Translations under genes and position numbers: made by a program
Shown: positions 32,376-48,410 of the stretch, piece by piece
How the letters are laid out: each line of letters starts with the position of its first letter
How positions within the stretch are numbered: the first letter of the stretch is position 1
The notes under the pieces: generated by a model
Seen by the model: the letters and a program-made list of their open reading frames with translations, nothing else
Databases searched by the model: none
Told to the model about the DNA's origin: nothing
Source: Thermomucor indicae-seudaticae
Lineage: Eukaryota > Mucoromycota > Mucoromycetes > Mucorales > Lichtheimiaceae
DNA length: 53,376 nucleotides
Assembly: GCA_000787465.1 (NCBI GenBank)
Contig: JSYX01000042.1
Span: 1-53,376, forward strand
Direction: 5' to 3'

Positions 32376-33784
32376 TCACCAATGTGGAGGATTCGCTCCA
32401 TTCCAGTGGTTAGTAGTATTATCGTTGCTTCCAGGTTGATTATGTTGCAATGGATGCTGTTGGTAGTACATGCGATCGGAGGAGACAACAGACTGCAAAG
32501 ATGGCAAAGGCCACATCTGTTGCTGAGGCTGCTGTTGCTGTTGTGCGGTTTGCTGTTGATGATGGTTCACAGAGGCATAGATTGGATGTTGTGGGTGAGG
32601 AATAGGCGACGGTGCATTGCTGGTATCGCTTATAGGTGTACCGTAAACTATATTAGGACGCGTTCCATTTGTCGCGTAATTAGGATACGTCGTCATGGAG
32701 GAAGAAACAGACGCGTTATAAGTCTGTGCCGAGGGGTGGGAAAGCAGAGGGTTCTTAGCAGCAGTGTCGTTGTAACGTTGCTGAGGTTCCTGTTTTTGTG
32801 GCGCGTCGGAGTGATCGAGCACAGCGCTGCAAAGCTGAGATAAAATTGTAAGCTTCGAACCTTCTTCATCGGAATCGGTTGTTCCCGAAGTCTCTTTGGC
32901 CTTGGCCTGTGATTGTTGTTGCTCTGCCTTGACAGAAGGAGGCTGCTGCTGCTGTTGTTGCGGTAGCTGTTGTTGTTGATGATGATTCTGTGTTGCCGCG
33001 TGATATGGATGAGCGTACATTCCTTGCAATATACCAGGGAACGCAGCGTAGGATTGCAATAATGCGCCCGGCTGGTAACCATCGCCACTGCCATGGAAAG
33101 ACCGGACATACGGGTTCGCGTGGTTAAACAGCTGGACATTATTGCCCATTGGGGAAGTTAAAGAAGACAATGGCGTCGGAACCGGCGTGTTTGGTTCGGA
33201 TGCTTTGGTTGCCGTATTGCCCTCACCTGGATCACAGAGTTTGAGTATTTCCATGTACATTACATTGACAAAGACGATCAGTCTTCGTCTTACCCTGGTT
33301 CTTACGTTGTTTGTAAGGGCCACGCTTGACACCCTTCTTGCGTTCCTTACGGACGGAGTTTACGCACGTGGCAGCAATACCATACTTGATACACCGGGGA
33401 CAAGGGCGGGCATCGTCACACTTCTTGCACGCCTTTTGGCAGTTCACTAGTAAAAGTTTGTACTCAATACAGAGGCAACCCCATAGTATCATCTAATCAC
33501 TTACCACATGCATTCTTGACCTGTTTTCGCTTTGGTTTACCCTGCGCATTATTTTCAGTCGTTGCAGGAGCTGCAGCCGCTGCTGTCGTTGGTTGCGGAG
33601 CATAAGACTCGGCAGGAAATCCGTGCTGCATGTTAGACGATGGATAACTCAGCGCAGTTGCCGTCGGCTGCTGCTGCTGTTGCTGGTGTTGTTGTTGCTG
33701 TTGATCAAGCGCATAGGTAAGACCAGGTTGTGCAGATGACGTGTTTGATGGATAGCCAAGATAAGACGAGGGTAAAAATTGCAT
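32376..33784 (-). CDS. Zn2Cys6 (Gal4-type) transcription factor, Gln-rich
   Basis: Exons 33505-33784, 33294-33446 and 32376-33226; 427 residues (440 if the in-frame ATG at 33823 is used). The binuclear zinc cluster follows C-x2-C-x6-C-x5-C-x2-C-x8-C with an extra Cys (NACVNCQKACKKC, then DDARPCPRCIKYGIAATC); the first intron falls between its first two Cys codons. A strongly basic stretch (VRKERKKGVKRGPYKQRKN) follows, typical of a subset of zinc-cluster proteins in which it contacts DNA or directs nuclear import. Both flanks are poly-glutamine and Ser/Pro-rich, and no fungal-specific middle homology region is visible, so regulation may rely on the disordered arms. Binds DNA in the nucleus; targets unknown. 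Confidence 0.9.
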
Positions 33785-34547
33785 GTTTGATAGAATTAAG
33801 CACGAGGTCTTTTGTCGTTCCAAGAATAAGGGTCCTTCTCTACTCTGACTGTAAAAACAAAGTGATAAGGTTTAGGCTCAGATGTAGTATGACGAACGCT
33901 TCACATTTGTCATGTAACCTGAGAAATTTCTTACCGAGCAAACAGTTAAATGTCTTTAGAGTTGAAAAGGGGTGCTTCCCAAAGATAACACAGGCGTATC
34001 ACAAACGTAAACAGACTCGATAAATGATCGAAGGAGCGGATGGACGTTCACCAAAAGAGACAAAAAACACACAAACGAAACAAAAAATGGATCGGAATAA
34101 GTTAAAAAAGAAAGAGAAGAAGAAAAGAAGAAAGAAGGGCGGAATTGATGGCCGTAAGAAGAGAGTAAAAAAATTTTCGAGCCTGTCAGGTCGTGAGGTA
34201 GCGGAGAAAGATTACCCGGACGACGAAAAAGACGTAAGAAAACTTTTTTTGCCAAATGAGAGGTGTATATATGGTGGTTTTTTAGGCGGTAATTGATTAA
34301 GATGTGCGTCTCCTTGATCTTTGACCTTTTATGACGATACCCGTGATGAATGTCTGTGCATCAAATTGATTTCCTGTTTTGCAAGAAGTTGGGGTTCCGT
34401 GAAAACATGAAACCTTCTTTCGAGCGGATACTGCATCAGTGCAAAAAACCCCGGGTCTATACAAACATGGCGCATTCTGATTGATCGATACTATGATGTA
34501 ATGTCTCTACAATAGCATGCTGAAAAGTCTATATGCGATACAAGGCT
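33785..34547. other. intergenic, 0.76 kb
   Basis: Promoter side of the Zn2Cys6 gene plus the 3' side of the FSH1 gene. The lysine-rich plus frame 34024-34296 comes from an A/G-rich purine tract and is not credible as a gene. Confidence 0.5.
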
Positions 34548-35585
34548 CTAGTTATCAGCTGCGAGAGTTGTGTCTGCAAATCTGGAGATGAAAGCTGACA
34601 GTTCATTCCGACTGGCTGCGTTTGTAGGCACGAGATGCCTACATAACAATGGTCGATCCGAAGATGGTTAATTAAGCAAACATATACAAATCAAGGCAAG
34701 AAGCCCCTTACCCCCCTGGATGTCGGAAAAGAAGCGGATTTTCGAAAGCATCTGCAAGCATAAGCATCCTTTCTGGTATTATAAGCGTATCCGCATCTCC
34801 AATCATATGCATGCTTGCTGTCTTGATCTTATTGCAGAATAGCCCACTCGTAGCCTCCTGAGAAATTGGTTTGAAACCTGCAGCAAGAATGGCAAATCGA
34901 AACGGCGGATGAGGAAAGTCGGCGGATATCAAGGCAGGCATCAATGACCGATTCTCAAGTAATTCGGTCAATACTGCAGCAAGACATGCACCTACAGTCT
35001 TTTATGCTAAGAAAACTATATGCTGGATCCTGATATCTTCTTCTCATTTTACCTTGCGAGAAGCCAAACACACCGTCAAAAGGTCCCTACAGTTTCCAGT
35101 ACTCGTCATAAAGCCACGATTGATCCGTATTTACTATAAAGTTTCTTACTTGTTTCTCCATAACATCCTTCAAGTATTCTATAGACTGTTTGAACCCTGC
35201 ATAATAGCCGTCTGGAGTGTTTGGATGAGTTGATGCAGGGTACCACCAGCCATATGGTTTTAATTCTTTATGTTTGTATGAATAAGTTTTTTTCTTCGCT
35301 CACGGAAGGCTTTTAATAAAAATTTACCTTCTGGCGCTTCCGGGTCCGCAGCAGCTTCTCGCGCAGCCTCAGAGGTATACTGAGGGTCAGTAATGAGATG
35401 AGGCCCAGTGACATACACTACATGGCCTTTAATGTCAGGACAAAGAAGCGATTAGCTGGGCAAAATGCAATACCTAATTCAGCAACTTTTTCCAACTTTT
35501 TCCTTAATACTGCTGTCTTTTTCCGAAACACAGTGGCATTCTGAACCATGCCATGCAGGCACAAAATCCGAAGTTTGTTGCTCAT
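34548..35585 (-). CDS. FSH1: FSH1-family serine hydrolase
   Basis: Six exons: 35474-35585, 35328-35426, 35150-35265, 35053-35086, 34712-34991, 34548-34638; 243 residues, the usual length. It opens with NKLRILCLHGMVQNATVF, has YGWWYP, the nucleophile elbow GVFGFSQG (Ser near residue 118, straddling an intron), the acidic residue in MIGDADTLI, and the catalytic His in HPGGHLVP, which is completed across the last intron. This is the alpha/beta-hydrolase FSH family (yeast Fsh1-3), whose members hydrolyse short esters or thioesters; the true substrate is unknown. Exon 4 is only 34 nt. An in-frame ATG 21 bases upstream (35606) is possible. Diverges from NUP35 over 318 bp. Confidence 0.92.
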
Positions 35586-35903
35586 TTTACCGGGGAAACT
35601 GACCAACCACGGTTACAGCAACACCTTTTTAACCGGAAATTTTATATGCCGGAAGAACTCCATGGTTATCGTTTGGGAAGAAGAAAAAGTCTTGCTGCGC
35701 TGAGCAGAACTACTGCTAGCCACGCGCCGTACAGGCCCCGTTTTGATCCCCATGAATCGACTGCCAGCGTTCCTTAACCCTGGTTTGGTCCATATAGTAC
35801 GTTAGAGTGATTGCATACGACCCATTTTCCTGGAAGCTGCCAAATTTCCAGTCACGCCCCCAAGTGCAGGTGGTTTGGGGTTTTGACGAGTCTTTTCCGT
35901 TCA

Positions 35904-37323
35904 ATGTCAGGTCCACTGCACAACACGGGATCGCAAGGACTCTCTTCAACACGGACGAATTCATTGTTTAATCCATCTACAACCACATCGTCAAATCAAA
36001 GCTCTTCGCTTTCCGCCGCTAAAAGTTCACTCTTTTCACCTGTCGATACCAGCGCTAATAATGCCCTTCTGAACAGCACGTCACGATCCCTCTTCAGTAA
36101 CACGCATCCAAGCACAACAGCGCACACGTCATCGCTGCAGCCATCCACATCGCTATTTGCAAGACGAGACACGTCATCGTCGTTCGGCTTACCGTCGACA
36201 ACGACAGCGACAACAGCGAGCGCTGCCATCACCCGCTCTCCTTCTTCGTTTCCCAAAGGCACTTGCTTGAGCAAGCCACCTAGCTTCTTTAAAATCGACG
36301 ACGACACGATGGATCTGGATGATAGCGATTACTATCTCTATCCAAAGGAGGAAAAAGCTAGTGCAGCATTCGGCGAAGGCAGGACGATACTTTCGCTTGG
36401 AAAGGCCGACGTGAGTTCTCTTATTCGTTCAATGAAGGAAATATTTGTCTGAACGGACCACTCTATCTAGTCGAAGATTGTTCCTTATAAACGCGCAAGT
36501 ACAGCCAGTCTGTTTGGCGAGTAAGTTTGTATATCTATATCGATACTTGTATTCGTAATATGGATGATTCAATTTCTTTCAGACGACGAGGCACAGAAGA
36601 CAAAGGCCGCCCGGACAAGGGTAAAGCACGGGATATAGGCACAAGCAGTACAGAGGACAAAGGTAACCATGGACTAATAAGAAACGTGCGGTTGCAACAT
36701 CTTTCTCACAACTGTTATTGTGGTTTTGGAATAGAAAAAGAAGCAGGAAGCAGGCAAGTCGTTTTATAATTGGCATAAGGAAGAAAGAATTGTTTCGCTA
36801 AAGCGCAGGTTATAGCACGACACCTGAGCAGCAACAGAAATCAACGTCTACAGTCTATGTATTTGGATTCGCTCCAAATTCTGAACGGGTTATTCTGGAG
36901 CATTTTGCAAAGTACGGTGAAATCATAGAACACAAACGATCCCCGGGCAATTGGTTAACAATTCAGTACGCATCGGATGAGTCGGCTGAAAAGGCGCTTC
37001 AGAGCAATGGTGTTGCTGTGACGGGAGATTATATCATTGGTGTCTCGTTGGTGAAGGCAAAGAAACCACAACCTCCTTCTCCGACCACAGAGACAGCACC
37101 CAAGAAGCTTCGGACGATCGATGTCGTTCCTGCCAGCCAAGCAAAGGATCTTTTCAAAAAACCAGAAACCAAGGCTCCTACAACTGGGAATATCGGCTTG
37201 GGAAGTGGCAAAGCTGGACTTAGTGCTCTTAGCTGTCCAAACGTCAGCCCGGCAGGCGACATCAGGTTGATCAAAGAACCTGGCCTATTGAACAAAGTCA
37301 AGGATCTGCTATTCGAATGGTGA
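35904..37323 (+). CDS. NUP35: nucleoporin Nup35/Nup53 (MPPN RRM fold)
   Basis: Exons 35904-36410, 36471-36520, 36583-36662 and 36809-37323; 383 residues. The N-terminal half is Ser/Thr-rich with repeated SLF motifs (SLFNPS, SLFSP, SLFSN, SLFAR), which replace FG repeats in this family. Residues 225-300 are the atypical RRM (STVYVFGFAPNSERVILEHF, YGEIIEHKRSPGNWLTIQY, SVAVTGDYIIG-like strand). The last twelve residues (LLNKVKDLLFEW) form the conserved amphipathic helix that inserts into the nuclear envelope. The protein links Nup155, Nup93 and Ndc1 in the inner ring of the nuclear pore. The 146-nt intron 36663-36808 might hide an alternative microexon, but none kept frame. The ATG at 35904 is the nearest to the first SLF repeat; 35811 is an in-frame alternative. 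Confidence 0.9.
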
Positions 37324-37571
37324 TCTTCCCTTTCGGTTCCCCTTAATCGCATCAATATACATATACACAGCATGTACTTCACCCAACTAGAAAGAATTTG
37401 GATAAGATGCTGCTTGTATGATTCCACTTAAAAAAACACTAAGGGGAGGGGAAGGGGAGAGTAGGGTCAACTGATGCAAAAAGGTGCAAATGGTATACAG
37501 AGAGAACATGACAAAAGGAAATAATCGAGCGGACAGTATCGAACAAAGGTGGGTATCACTAAGAATAACGC

Positions 37572-41104
<3,533 letters not shown>

Positions 41105-42870
41105 GGGATCAATGATACTGACAAAAAGGTGAATGTCAGAATAAAGAGAGCAAAACACTGGTGTTCCAACCGAGTTCGTACGCACCTTTTTGGATGCAGG
41201 TGTGTTGGCAGCCTACCACCTGTTGAAAAAGGGAAAGAAGGGATCGGTTCCTGTAAAGCAGAAAAGACCCGCTATAGGCGGAGTACAGAAGGTCTCCAGC
41301 TCCGTCTCCTGGGTATCATCACCATTCATTTCTCATATGCTTTGCTGTCAGTGAACAGCAACAAGATAATTCAGCTGGTGGCAAGACGTAAAGAAAATAA
41401 ACTAAATCAGATAGGCATAGATATCCCAGCGTTTGTTTGCACATCGTTATTTTCATTAGCTTCATACGTGAACTTCTGCGAGGCACTGCGTTCCACTTGA
41501 CAGTTTATACGTTCTACAACATCTTCCTTGACGCAAACAATCGTAGCGCTCTTTTTATTGTTCTTATTTCAATGGGCGTCGTACAAATCGGTCGATCTTG
41601 TCCAAAGACCTATTACATTATCCTGCTTTACTTCTCGCAAGCCAAAAAATTTGGCTGTTGCGGTAGACTGTGACCAGGGAATGATGCGACCGCCACCAGG
41701 AAGGGGATTTTTCTCAGCGAACCCCTTCTTCAAAAAGAACTGATAACGTTTCTTTTGTTTGGAAACTGTCAAAACGCGGAAAAGAGTGGACCATGGACGG
41801 CGGGTTTGGAGTTCAGGCGTCGGTGGTGATTCCGAGAGACACTGGTTACGCTCTTTTGCATGAAAATGGAATCTCCGATTCGCGACCGCGCTGATTTTTC
41901 CCCCGAATCCCAAACTTCGAATGAATGCGAAACAAGTCTATCGGATAAGCTTTGCCGCTATTTCGGATAGACCGACATGCTAGTCTTTGTTTGGCCTGCC
42001 GGCTATATATTTGGCGCAGCAAATAAAGCGAGAAAGGGACACTATGTAGCCAAGCTGTTGGCGCGTTTTTATTCTCTAAGAGTTATCCATCTTGATGGAA
42101 TTGTTTTTCGTGGTTTTTTTTTGTTAGGCTGGAGTAAAGCCGATTGTTTTTCGTGTTATTCAATGAAATGATCAAGTTGCCGGGAGGTGGGGAATCGCTC
42201 GGTGACGAAATTTTTAAAGTAAACCGGTCCGTTTCAATGTTGCGCGTCCGTTACACAGGTACAAAATGCCCATTCGAGTGACAGCATTGCAAAGGCGAAT
42301 CTAGAAGGGCAGTTTCTCATTGGAAATGTCACAGAGGAACAAAGAAAGCGTTCCTGTTTATTCGTTGATGCAGAGCACGGTGTTTTGATGCAAGGTGTAT
42401 GTAGTAAAGGGCAGCCCGCCTGTCCCCCTTCTATTTTAAACTGCGTTCCAGCTCGAAGGGAACAAAAAGGCCATTTGTTTGGGCGCAATGTTGAGTAACA
42501 TAGATTTGCATCATCCGAGACGGGAAAAAGAAGAAAGAAGGAACGCGCCTGTTGCCCTTTACTTCTTCATTGCTCATCCAAGTAGTAAAACAGACAACAA
42601 AGCCATAAAGTATTGTAGCTACAAACGATGATGAAACTCCAAACAAAAACGCGCGCGCGGGGGCTGTAGGTTAGAAAAAAAGTGTGTGTACATGCATTTG
42701 CCTAATCGAATCACGACATCGTCGTCGCACAAGGACCCGTAGACAATACTTTTTCCCTCTGAAGAGTTTTGGTTTTCCCTCCGGCTCGACAGCTATAAAA
42801 GAGAGAGAATTTCGCTTGGCATCTCTCTCTTTTCTTCCTTGGTCTTTTTAGTTCCCTTGTTCCTTGAAAC
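41105..42870. other. intergenic, 1.77 kb
   Basis: Divergent promoter region of the kinesin and TspO-like genes. No domain-bearing frame; overlapping frames near 41437-41913 (both strands) and 42234-42646 (minus) are unconvincing. A (CG)n run (about 42649-42660) lies roughly 210 bp before the TspO-like start codon. Confidence 0.5.
42794..42800 (+). promoter_or_regulatory. TATA box of the TspO-like gene
   Basis: TATAAAA at 71-77 bp before the start codon, followed by GA-rich and then pyrimidine-rich leader sequence, a standard strong fungal core promoter layout. Confidence 0.55.
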
Positions 42871-43843
42871 ATGACCAAGTTACACATTGTTCAAAAGGTA
42901 ACCAACGTGTTGGTCTACCTTCTCTTCCTTTCCACGACCGTGTACAGCGTCGTTGGTCCTGCTCCTGATCAAGAAGTTGGTCAAGAAGGCCAAACCTACA
43001 TTACCCCTTGTAAGTTTCAAAAGGTCCCTAAAAGAAACCTTGACGAACCATCGTTTTTTCTTCAGCTTTCTGGATCTCCTACGTCTGGACTATCATCCAC
43101 CTTTTGCTTGGCGGTTTCGTCATTTACCAGTGGTTTGAACCTGCCCATGAGCCTGCTATCCACGGTGTTGGCTGGCACTTTGTTCTCTCCGTTCTCCTCA
43201 ACGCTGCTTGGCTCGCCTTGCTGAAGCAGGGCCACTTCATCATTGGCTTCATCTTTGTTCTCCTTGTTGCCTCGTCCGTCTCCTTTGTCTTCTGTAAGTG
43301 CATTCTAATGCTTGTATCTGGTTGCAAGTGGGGCTCAACGCTCTCTGCTTTTCAGACAACTTGGAGAAGAACTACCCTCCTGCGTCGTGGTACGACAAGC
43401 TGTTTGTGCACGCTCCCTTCTCGCTGTGGCACGGCTGGATTGTCTTCTCTGGCGTGATCAACTTCTTCCAAGTCTTCACCAGTGTCAAGGAAGATGGTCC
43501 CGGTGTCTGGAGCCGCATCTTTGTCATCATTGGCATCCTGTTCCTCTCTTCGACTGCCATTGGTTACGTCGAATACAAGAAGAAGAAGGGTGATGTGACC
43601 GGTGCCTGGGTCATTGCTCTTGGCTTGCTCGCCATCTTCACCCACCAACAGGACCCTTGGATCCACTGGTGAGTATATAATTGACAAATATTTACTTGAA
43701 GTATTGCCCGACTCAACGCTTTTACTGCATACAGGGTCGCTTTGGCTGCTTCCATTTTCACCTTCGTGTACCCTGCTCGTCCCTACCTCTTCAAGCTTGT
43801 CGGCCGCTCTTCGGATGCCGAGAACGCCCCCTTGCTTGGTTAA
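42871..43843 (+). CDS. multi-pass membrane protein, TspO/tryptophan-rich-like
   Basis: Exons 42871-43009, 43066-43293, 43356-43668 and 43735-43843; 262 residues. About eight hydrophobic segments are visible, with conserved-looking tryptophans: SFWISYVWTIIHLLLGGFVI, LNAAWLALLKQGHFIIGFIF, APFSLWHGWIVFSGVINFF, VWSRIFVIIGILFLS, GAWVIALGLLAIFTHQQ. The PFSLWHGW-type segment and Trp spacing resemble the TspO/tryptophan-rich sensory proteins, which bind tetrapyrroles or sterols in bacterial and mitochondrial membranes; this protein is longer than TspO proper (about 160 residues). All introns are short and canonical, codon choice is C-ending, and the promoter has a good TATA box, all suggesting high expression. 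The Ser-Glu-Asn C-terminus is cytosolic by charge. Family assignment is tentative. Confidence 0.8.
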
Positions 43844-46772
43844 TCTGTGTATAGCCTATCCTCTTTCTTCTGTATCATGTCTGCCTCATGAGTGTTGTTA
43901 AATATATTAATATCTATATGCCTTGAGATCGAAAATTCGTGTCGCTAGATGTGTCGGTCCTGAAACACTCTATTTCACCGCAAACCAGCCCCCCTTAATC
44001 CTGCTTTGTGTGCCTCTTTCGCACGAAACACGGACATGCGTATATGATTGGCTGTCCGTCCTTTCTGTCGGAGACATCAAGTGATTTGCCGTTCCTTTGT
44101 TCTCTTACACTTTCTAATCGAGCTAACACCTCATCTGCGTCGGCCACTGTCCCCATCCGTCGAGTACTCGATCACCATCATGTGAGCTATAGTATAAACT
44201 GAAATATCATATATTCATGGAGCGAATGGGAGGTGTGGTCAAACAATTGGCACGACGTTTAACAGAGCTAAGAAGGGAAATGGCAAATTTATGATTACAC
44301 AAACGCCCTCTGCTCTTTTTCGCAAGGCAGGCTAATGGTAATTCGGGAACGTTTTAACGATACGGATACCTTCAATGTCCCACGTGCAAACTTGGGGTGG
44401 GTTTTCGAGGTTCAGCTTCACATCATGCCATTCTATGAACGGCAACACAAATAAATGGCTTTGGGTTTCGTGAGAATCAGGCACAACGGGGAAGATACTG
44501 ATTTGGCTAGACATGAGTCTTATAGCTGTTACAATTATAAGCTCCATCAAACCCACATCCTGACATTATCAACAGATGTAGAACGCGCAATGTCATTGCT
44601 GATCGACCGTCCAATCATGTCTATTATGCAAAAGACTGAATACAAGCTTTTACTCCAAGATAATTGAGATAGGATAAGATTAGACTCGATTAAAAGTGTG
44701 AGCTGTGTAGCATGATTTGTAATTTGTGTCATAGGAACAACGACTTCTCCCAAAGATCTCGTGACAACCTTAAACCTGTCGTTCCGTGGTCAGGCTTGTT
44801 ACAGGATCCGGAAAGTTCTTTCGGCATTGCCGCCAAGAACAGTGTTCTGCCGAGAAACAATGACGCTCTCATTCAGGCACTGTGATAACTGAAACCATTG
44901 ACACGAAAGATGCAGACATTTTTCTCACCACCTGAAGAAGAGCGTAATGCAACATCGACTGTCTCTACATCACATAAGAGATAGCCATTCAGAGTAGCTT
45001 GTTGCTGCGCGCACGACTAAAAAAAACCAAACGATCTTTCTAGCCTGTCGGCATCAAAAGCGGTTTACGGAAAAAGCTGCACAGTCGAATGTGCGATCGT
45101 TCAAACTTCCATTCACTGCAATGGCATAAGCACCCTTTGTCAATCCTCTTCATACTCGTTTGCGTCACCTATTTGACCGCAGGTACAATAAGCGCACAAC
45201 GAGACGTATCCTCACCTATTATCCTGTCTTTTGGATCCCGGGGTATACGGATGACGTATCACTGAAGGTTTCACGATTGCAGGAACGCAAGGTTAGTCTA
45301 TAGATCTTACGCTTTACACGAAAGAGAAACCCTTCTTTCTGACAGTAGCCGTCAGATGCCATGGAACATGTGCCAGGCAAGTCTCGCATTTGATTTCATC
45401 CACTTTGAAAGTGTCAACCCGTCATTGGGTGTCTGTGATCTGGAGCCCCCACTGTGCTATGGATGACGTGCTTCCATCATGGCACACTCTTGGAAGATTG
45501 CTTTTATCAGTTTGCGTTCTTCAACCTATACAGAAACACCAGACGTCGTAAAGACCTTGGACGCTTACCTCGGCGACAAAAGCCAGTTACATTGAACGCT
45601 CAATTTCGTGGAAACCAATGAAAGTTAGTCACTGTATCCACATATCACTCCACCGCGCGCCTCCTTCCACCTTGATAAGTTTTGCGAGCACCATTGCTCG
45701 ACTAGTTCTATCCTCGTCGACTTGACGGCTTTTGATGGGGTACTGCCGAAACTGCACTCAACTTGTAGGGAATCGTGCCGTATGCCGTACATCTGTAACT
45801 GCTGCACTTGATGTATAAGTCGGACGCATGTTTGCTGCGTTTGCGAGAATCGCAGGGCAAAAGAGTGATCAATATATCGAATTCACTGGTCCGAGCGGCC
45901 ATGCGTGTGGGAAGCGCATAAGTAAACACCGTATTAGGACGACTTTGGAAAGAAGTCTGTTCATGTAGGTTTTCAACATCCCTGGCTTTGCCGACTGCAT
46001 ATCTGTCGACTTTTACGACGCTGAAAAGGATGGAGCTCTCGAGGGTTCCAAGTTCATGAACGTCCTGGCCGCAGCCTAAAAGAGCCTTATGACACATGTG
46101 GATCGTATATCCCATCAGATCATCTCCGGGACCTAAAACCCAATGGCGCATTTGCAGAAAGGGCACACTGTATTAAATCGGGGGTCCACACGAGATATCA
46201 CATGGAAAACTATATGTGGTATCCTTACGCTCCAATTAAGCATATGTACACGCAAGGAACGCCTTTACTATATTTCCAGATGTGCGACACATGACAGACA
46301 TGTGTGGAAAATCCCTTACCAGTGTTGAGCACGAATGCGTTGCGGGTAAGACTGCAGAGAATGGCGAAGCAGGGAAGGGGCCTGTCTATCTTCTTTGACG
46401 GTGACCGACTTTTTGGGAATGCGCTTGAGCATGGTTTTTCGACAAGGGGAGAGGACTTGCCGTTGGAACCAGATCATAAAGTTTATCAAACGGTAAGGAG
46501 GATCAACTATCCAGCAGCAACCATCATTGATAGCTGTCGAAAGTGGGCCTTTTTTTCGAATTATCTTACGCTACGTTACTGTATGTTCTTTGCAATTGGT
46601 GTGTAACGGATGCCCTATATGATTTACTCGCTATATCCATTTGCTTATCTGTTATTGTGATATCTCGTTGGTTTATTTAGATTCGTAGACTACAATAAAC
46701 TGTTCTTCCTGTGTAACAGGGCCAAAGAACCTTTTTTGTAAGCGCAAAATATACAAAGGGTGGTGGGGAACA
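43844..46772. other. gene-poor stretch, 2.9 kb, with decayed coding traces
   Basis: No intact gene found. Around 45120-45300 plus reads as a plausible protein segment (YYPVFWIPGYTDDVSLKVSR) that stops at a possible donor, and 45340-45620 continues with several in-frame stops (for example TPDVVKTLDAYLGDK between two stops). A further frame at 46304-46606 (plus, 100 codons) is open without a recognised domain. I read this as the relic of one or more genes or transposons. The minus frame 45708-46166 overlaps it and has no domain either. Confidence 0.4.
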
Positions 46773-48410
46773 CTACGCTGCTATCGTATTCTCTTCAGAA
46801 GTCTGCGGCATGGCAGCTGCGGCTACAGGTTTCTCAGAGTGGAAGTGATCCAGTGTATGATGCGGTCGATTGAACACGAACGTCGTCAGGTCATCTTTGG
46901 ATTGCTCGGATGGGCTAGCAGCAAATACTTAGACAAACTTGGATTATACTTCATGCAAAAGAGTGTACCTTTTGGCTAAACTAAATTCGTACTCGTTGGC
47001 AGTATTAAGTTTGAAAAAGCGTGAACGAAAGTACGTGCCTTGGGTTTCCCGTTGACGCGCATCTTGACGCTGTTTATCTTCGATCCGCAGCTTTTCCTCT
47101 GTGGCTGTGTCCATGTCACCTGCCTTGAGTGCCAGAGTGACCTTTGACCAAAGCCTGTGGATGGCTATCAGAAAAACAAAACCAGAACAGAGAAGCCTTA
47201 TGCTCTTTTACCTTCTGGATTCATTAGCATCTTGCCGCGTCTCTGGTTCTACGATCATTGGCTGGACGGTTGCTTTCGTGGCGTCAAACAGTAATTGCTT
47301 ATTAGAAGACTAGATTGAGCAGAGGTTGTGAGTCATGTTTCCTTGGTTCGTTCGATATGAGCACGCGTACCTTTGGTGGTTTGATAAAGATTGCGGAAGA
47401 CCAAGTCCCGCATATCTCATGCAGTACTTCACCCGTGGATTGACGTTTGATTTTTCCTACAATCGAATTGTATTGGCCCGAAAACAATCCCTAGCAAGAA
47501 AAAAATCAGTGATATGGCGATCCACAGCTGAGCAATTTGTTACCTTGGTTTTAAAGTCAAGTTCGCATATCAAGTCGTTCGCTGGGCAGCGAACGACGCA
47601 GCTATCTCCGAGTTCCATTACCATTTTGCCGACTGAAAAGGGGATGCATCAGCGTATACACATAAAAGAAGATGTAGTTTTCTGCTTACAGAGGATTCCT
47701 CGTGCGTAGACATTTGGCATGGTGATATCGTACTGTTCGCCGTCTTGCCACTGACTAAAAGTGATGTGTGATTCGCCTTCCATTACGGTGCAAACGCTGT
47801 TTCCGAGAAACCTTGCCTTCGGGCGAAGGTTTCCTTGAATCCTCACGCCATTTTCGGGGCTAGCATAATAATATGCACTAATTGGTGGATGGTGTGACAC
47901 CTGCTCTGCAACGTAGATCGCCTCGGTCCCATTGTCATAGCGCCACCGGCATCTGAATATCTCCCCCAACACTGGATTGTACGGTTTTTTAACGCCCTTT
48001 TTTTTTTGGCGCAGATGAGCACAACATGTGCAAAGGAAAGACTCAGTTCAACCAACCTTTGGTTTAATATGCCATCCAGATACAAAGTATCTCACGACAC
48101 CAACAAAACGGTCCAGAGGATCTGATTCGGCACTGGCACTGGGAGTGGGGGAGTCAGGTGGCGGGGGCCCGATCGCGTTTGTTTTTCATGGAACTTACTC
48201 CAGTAATAACTGCGGGTGACTCATAAAATCGGTTATTCTTTCCAACATGCTTCGTGGTTCAAGAACAAAGGTCGGTAAAGTGACTCGGTGAAGATCGGTT
48301 CCTTTTCGCAATTGCGAAATGACATCCATGAGGATGCTACGCGAATTGTCTTCCAACACTTCAGTGCAGTCTGGGTCACCCTCAGGTCCGCTGCCGTTCT
48401 TTTTGACCAT
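46773..48410 (-). CDS. oxysterol-binding-protein-related lipid transfer protein, Osh6/7 type
   Basis: Eight exons: 48199-48410, 48057-48138, 47690-47996, 47544-47632, 47371-47490, 47212-47309, 46969-47154, 46773-46914; 411 residues, ORD domain only, without PH or ankyrin modules. Landmarks: the lid and PS-contact segment LPTFVLEPRSMLERITDF, KPYNPVLGEIFRCRW, the family signature AEQVSHHPPISAYYY at about residue 135, GKMVMELGDSC, GTWSSAIFIKPPK, and a C-terminal arm rich in Lys/Arg/Gln (EEKLRIEDKQRQDARQ). The FVLEPRSMLERI wording is that of yeast Osh6/Osh7, which swap phosphatidylserine for PI4P between endoplasmic reticulum and plasma membrane; Kes1/Osh4-type sterol binding is less likely but not excluded. 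The start codon is the first ATG; an acidic leader follows it. Confidence 0.92.

Noticed and set aside
32346..32843. Leucine-rich plus ORF of 165 codons
   Set aside because: Antisense shadow of the Gln-rich coding exon of the Zn2Cys6 gene.
34024..34296. Lysine-rich plus-strand ORF of 90 codons
   Set aside because: Arises from an A/G-rich purine tract upstream of the Zn2Cys6 gene; no domain and no splice support.
42649..42662. Alternating CG run as a functional Z-DNA element
   Set aside because: Only about a dozen bases long; nothing else supports a role.
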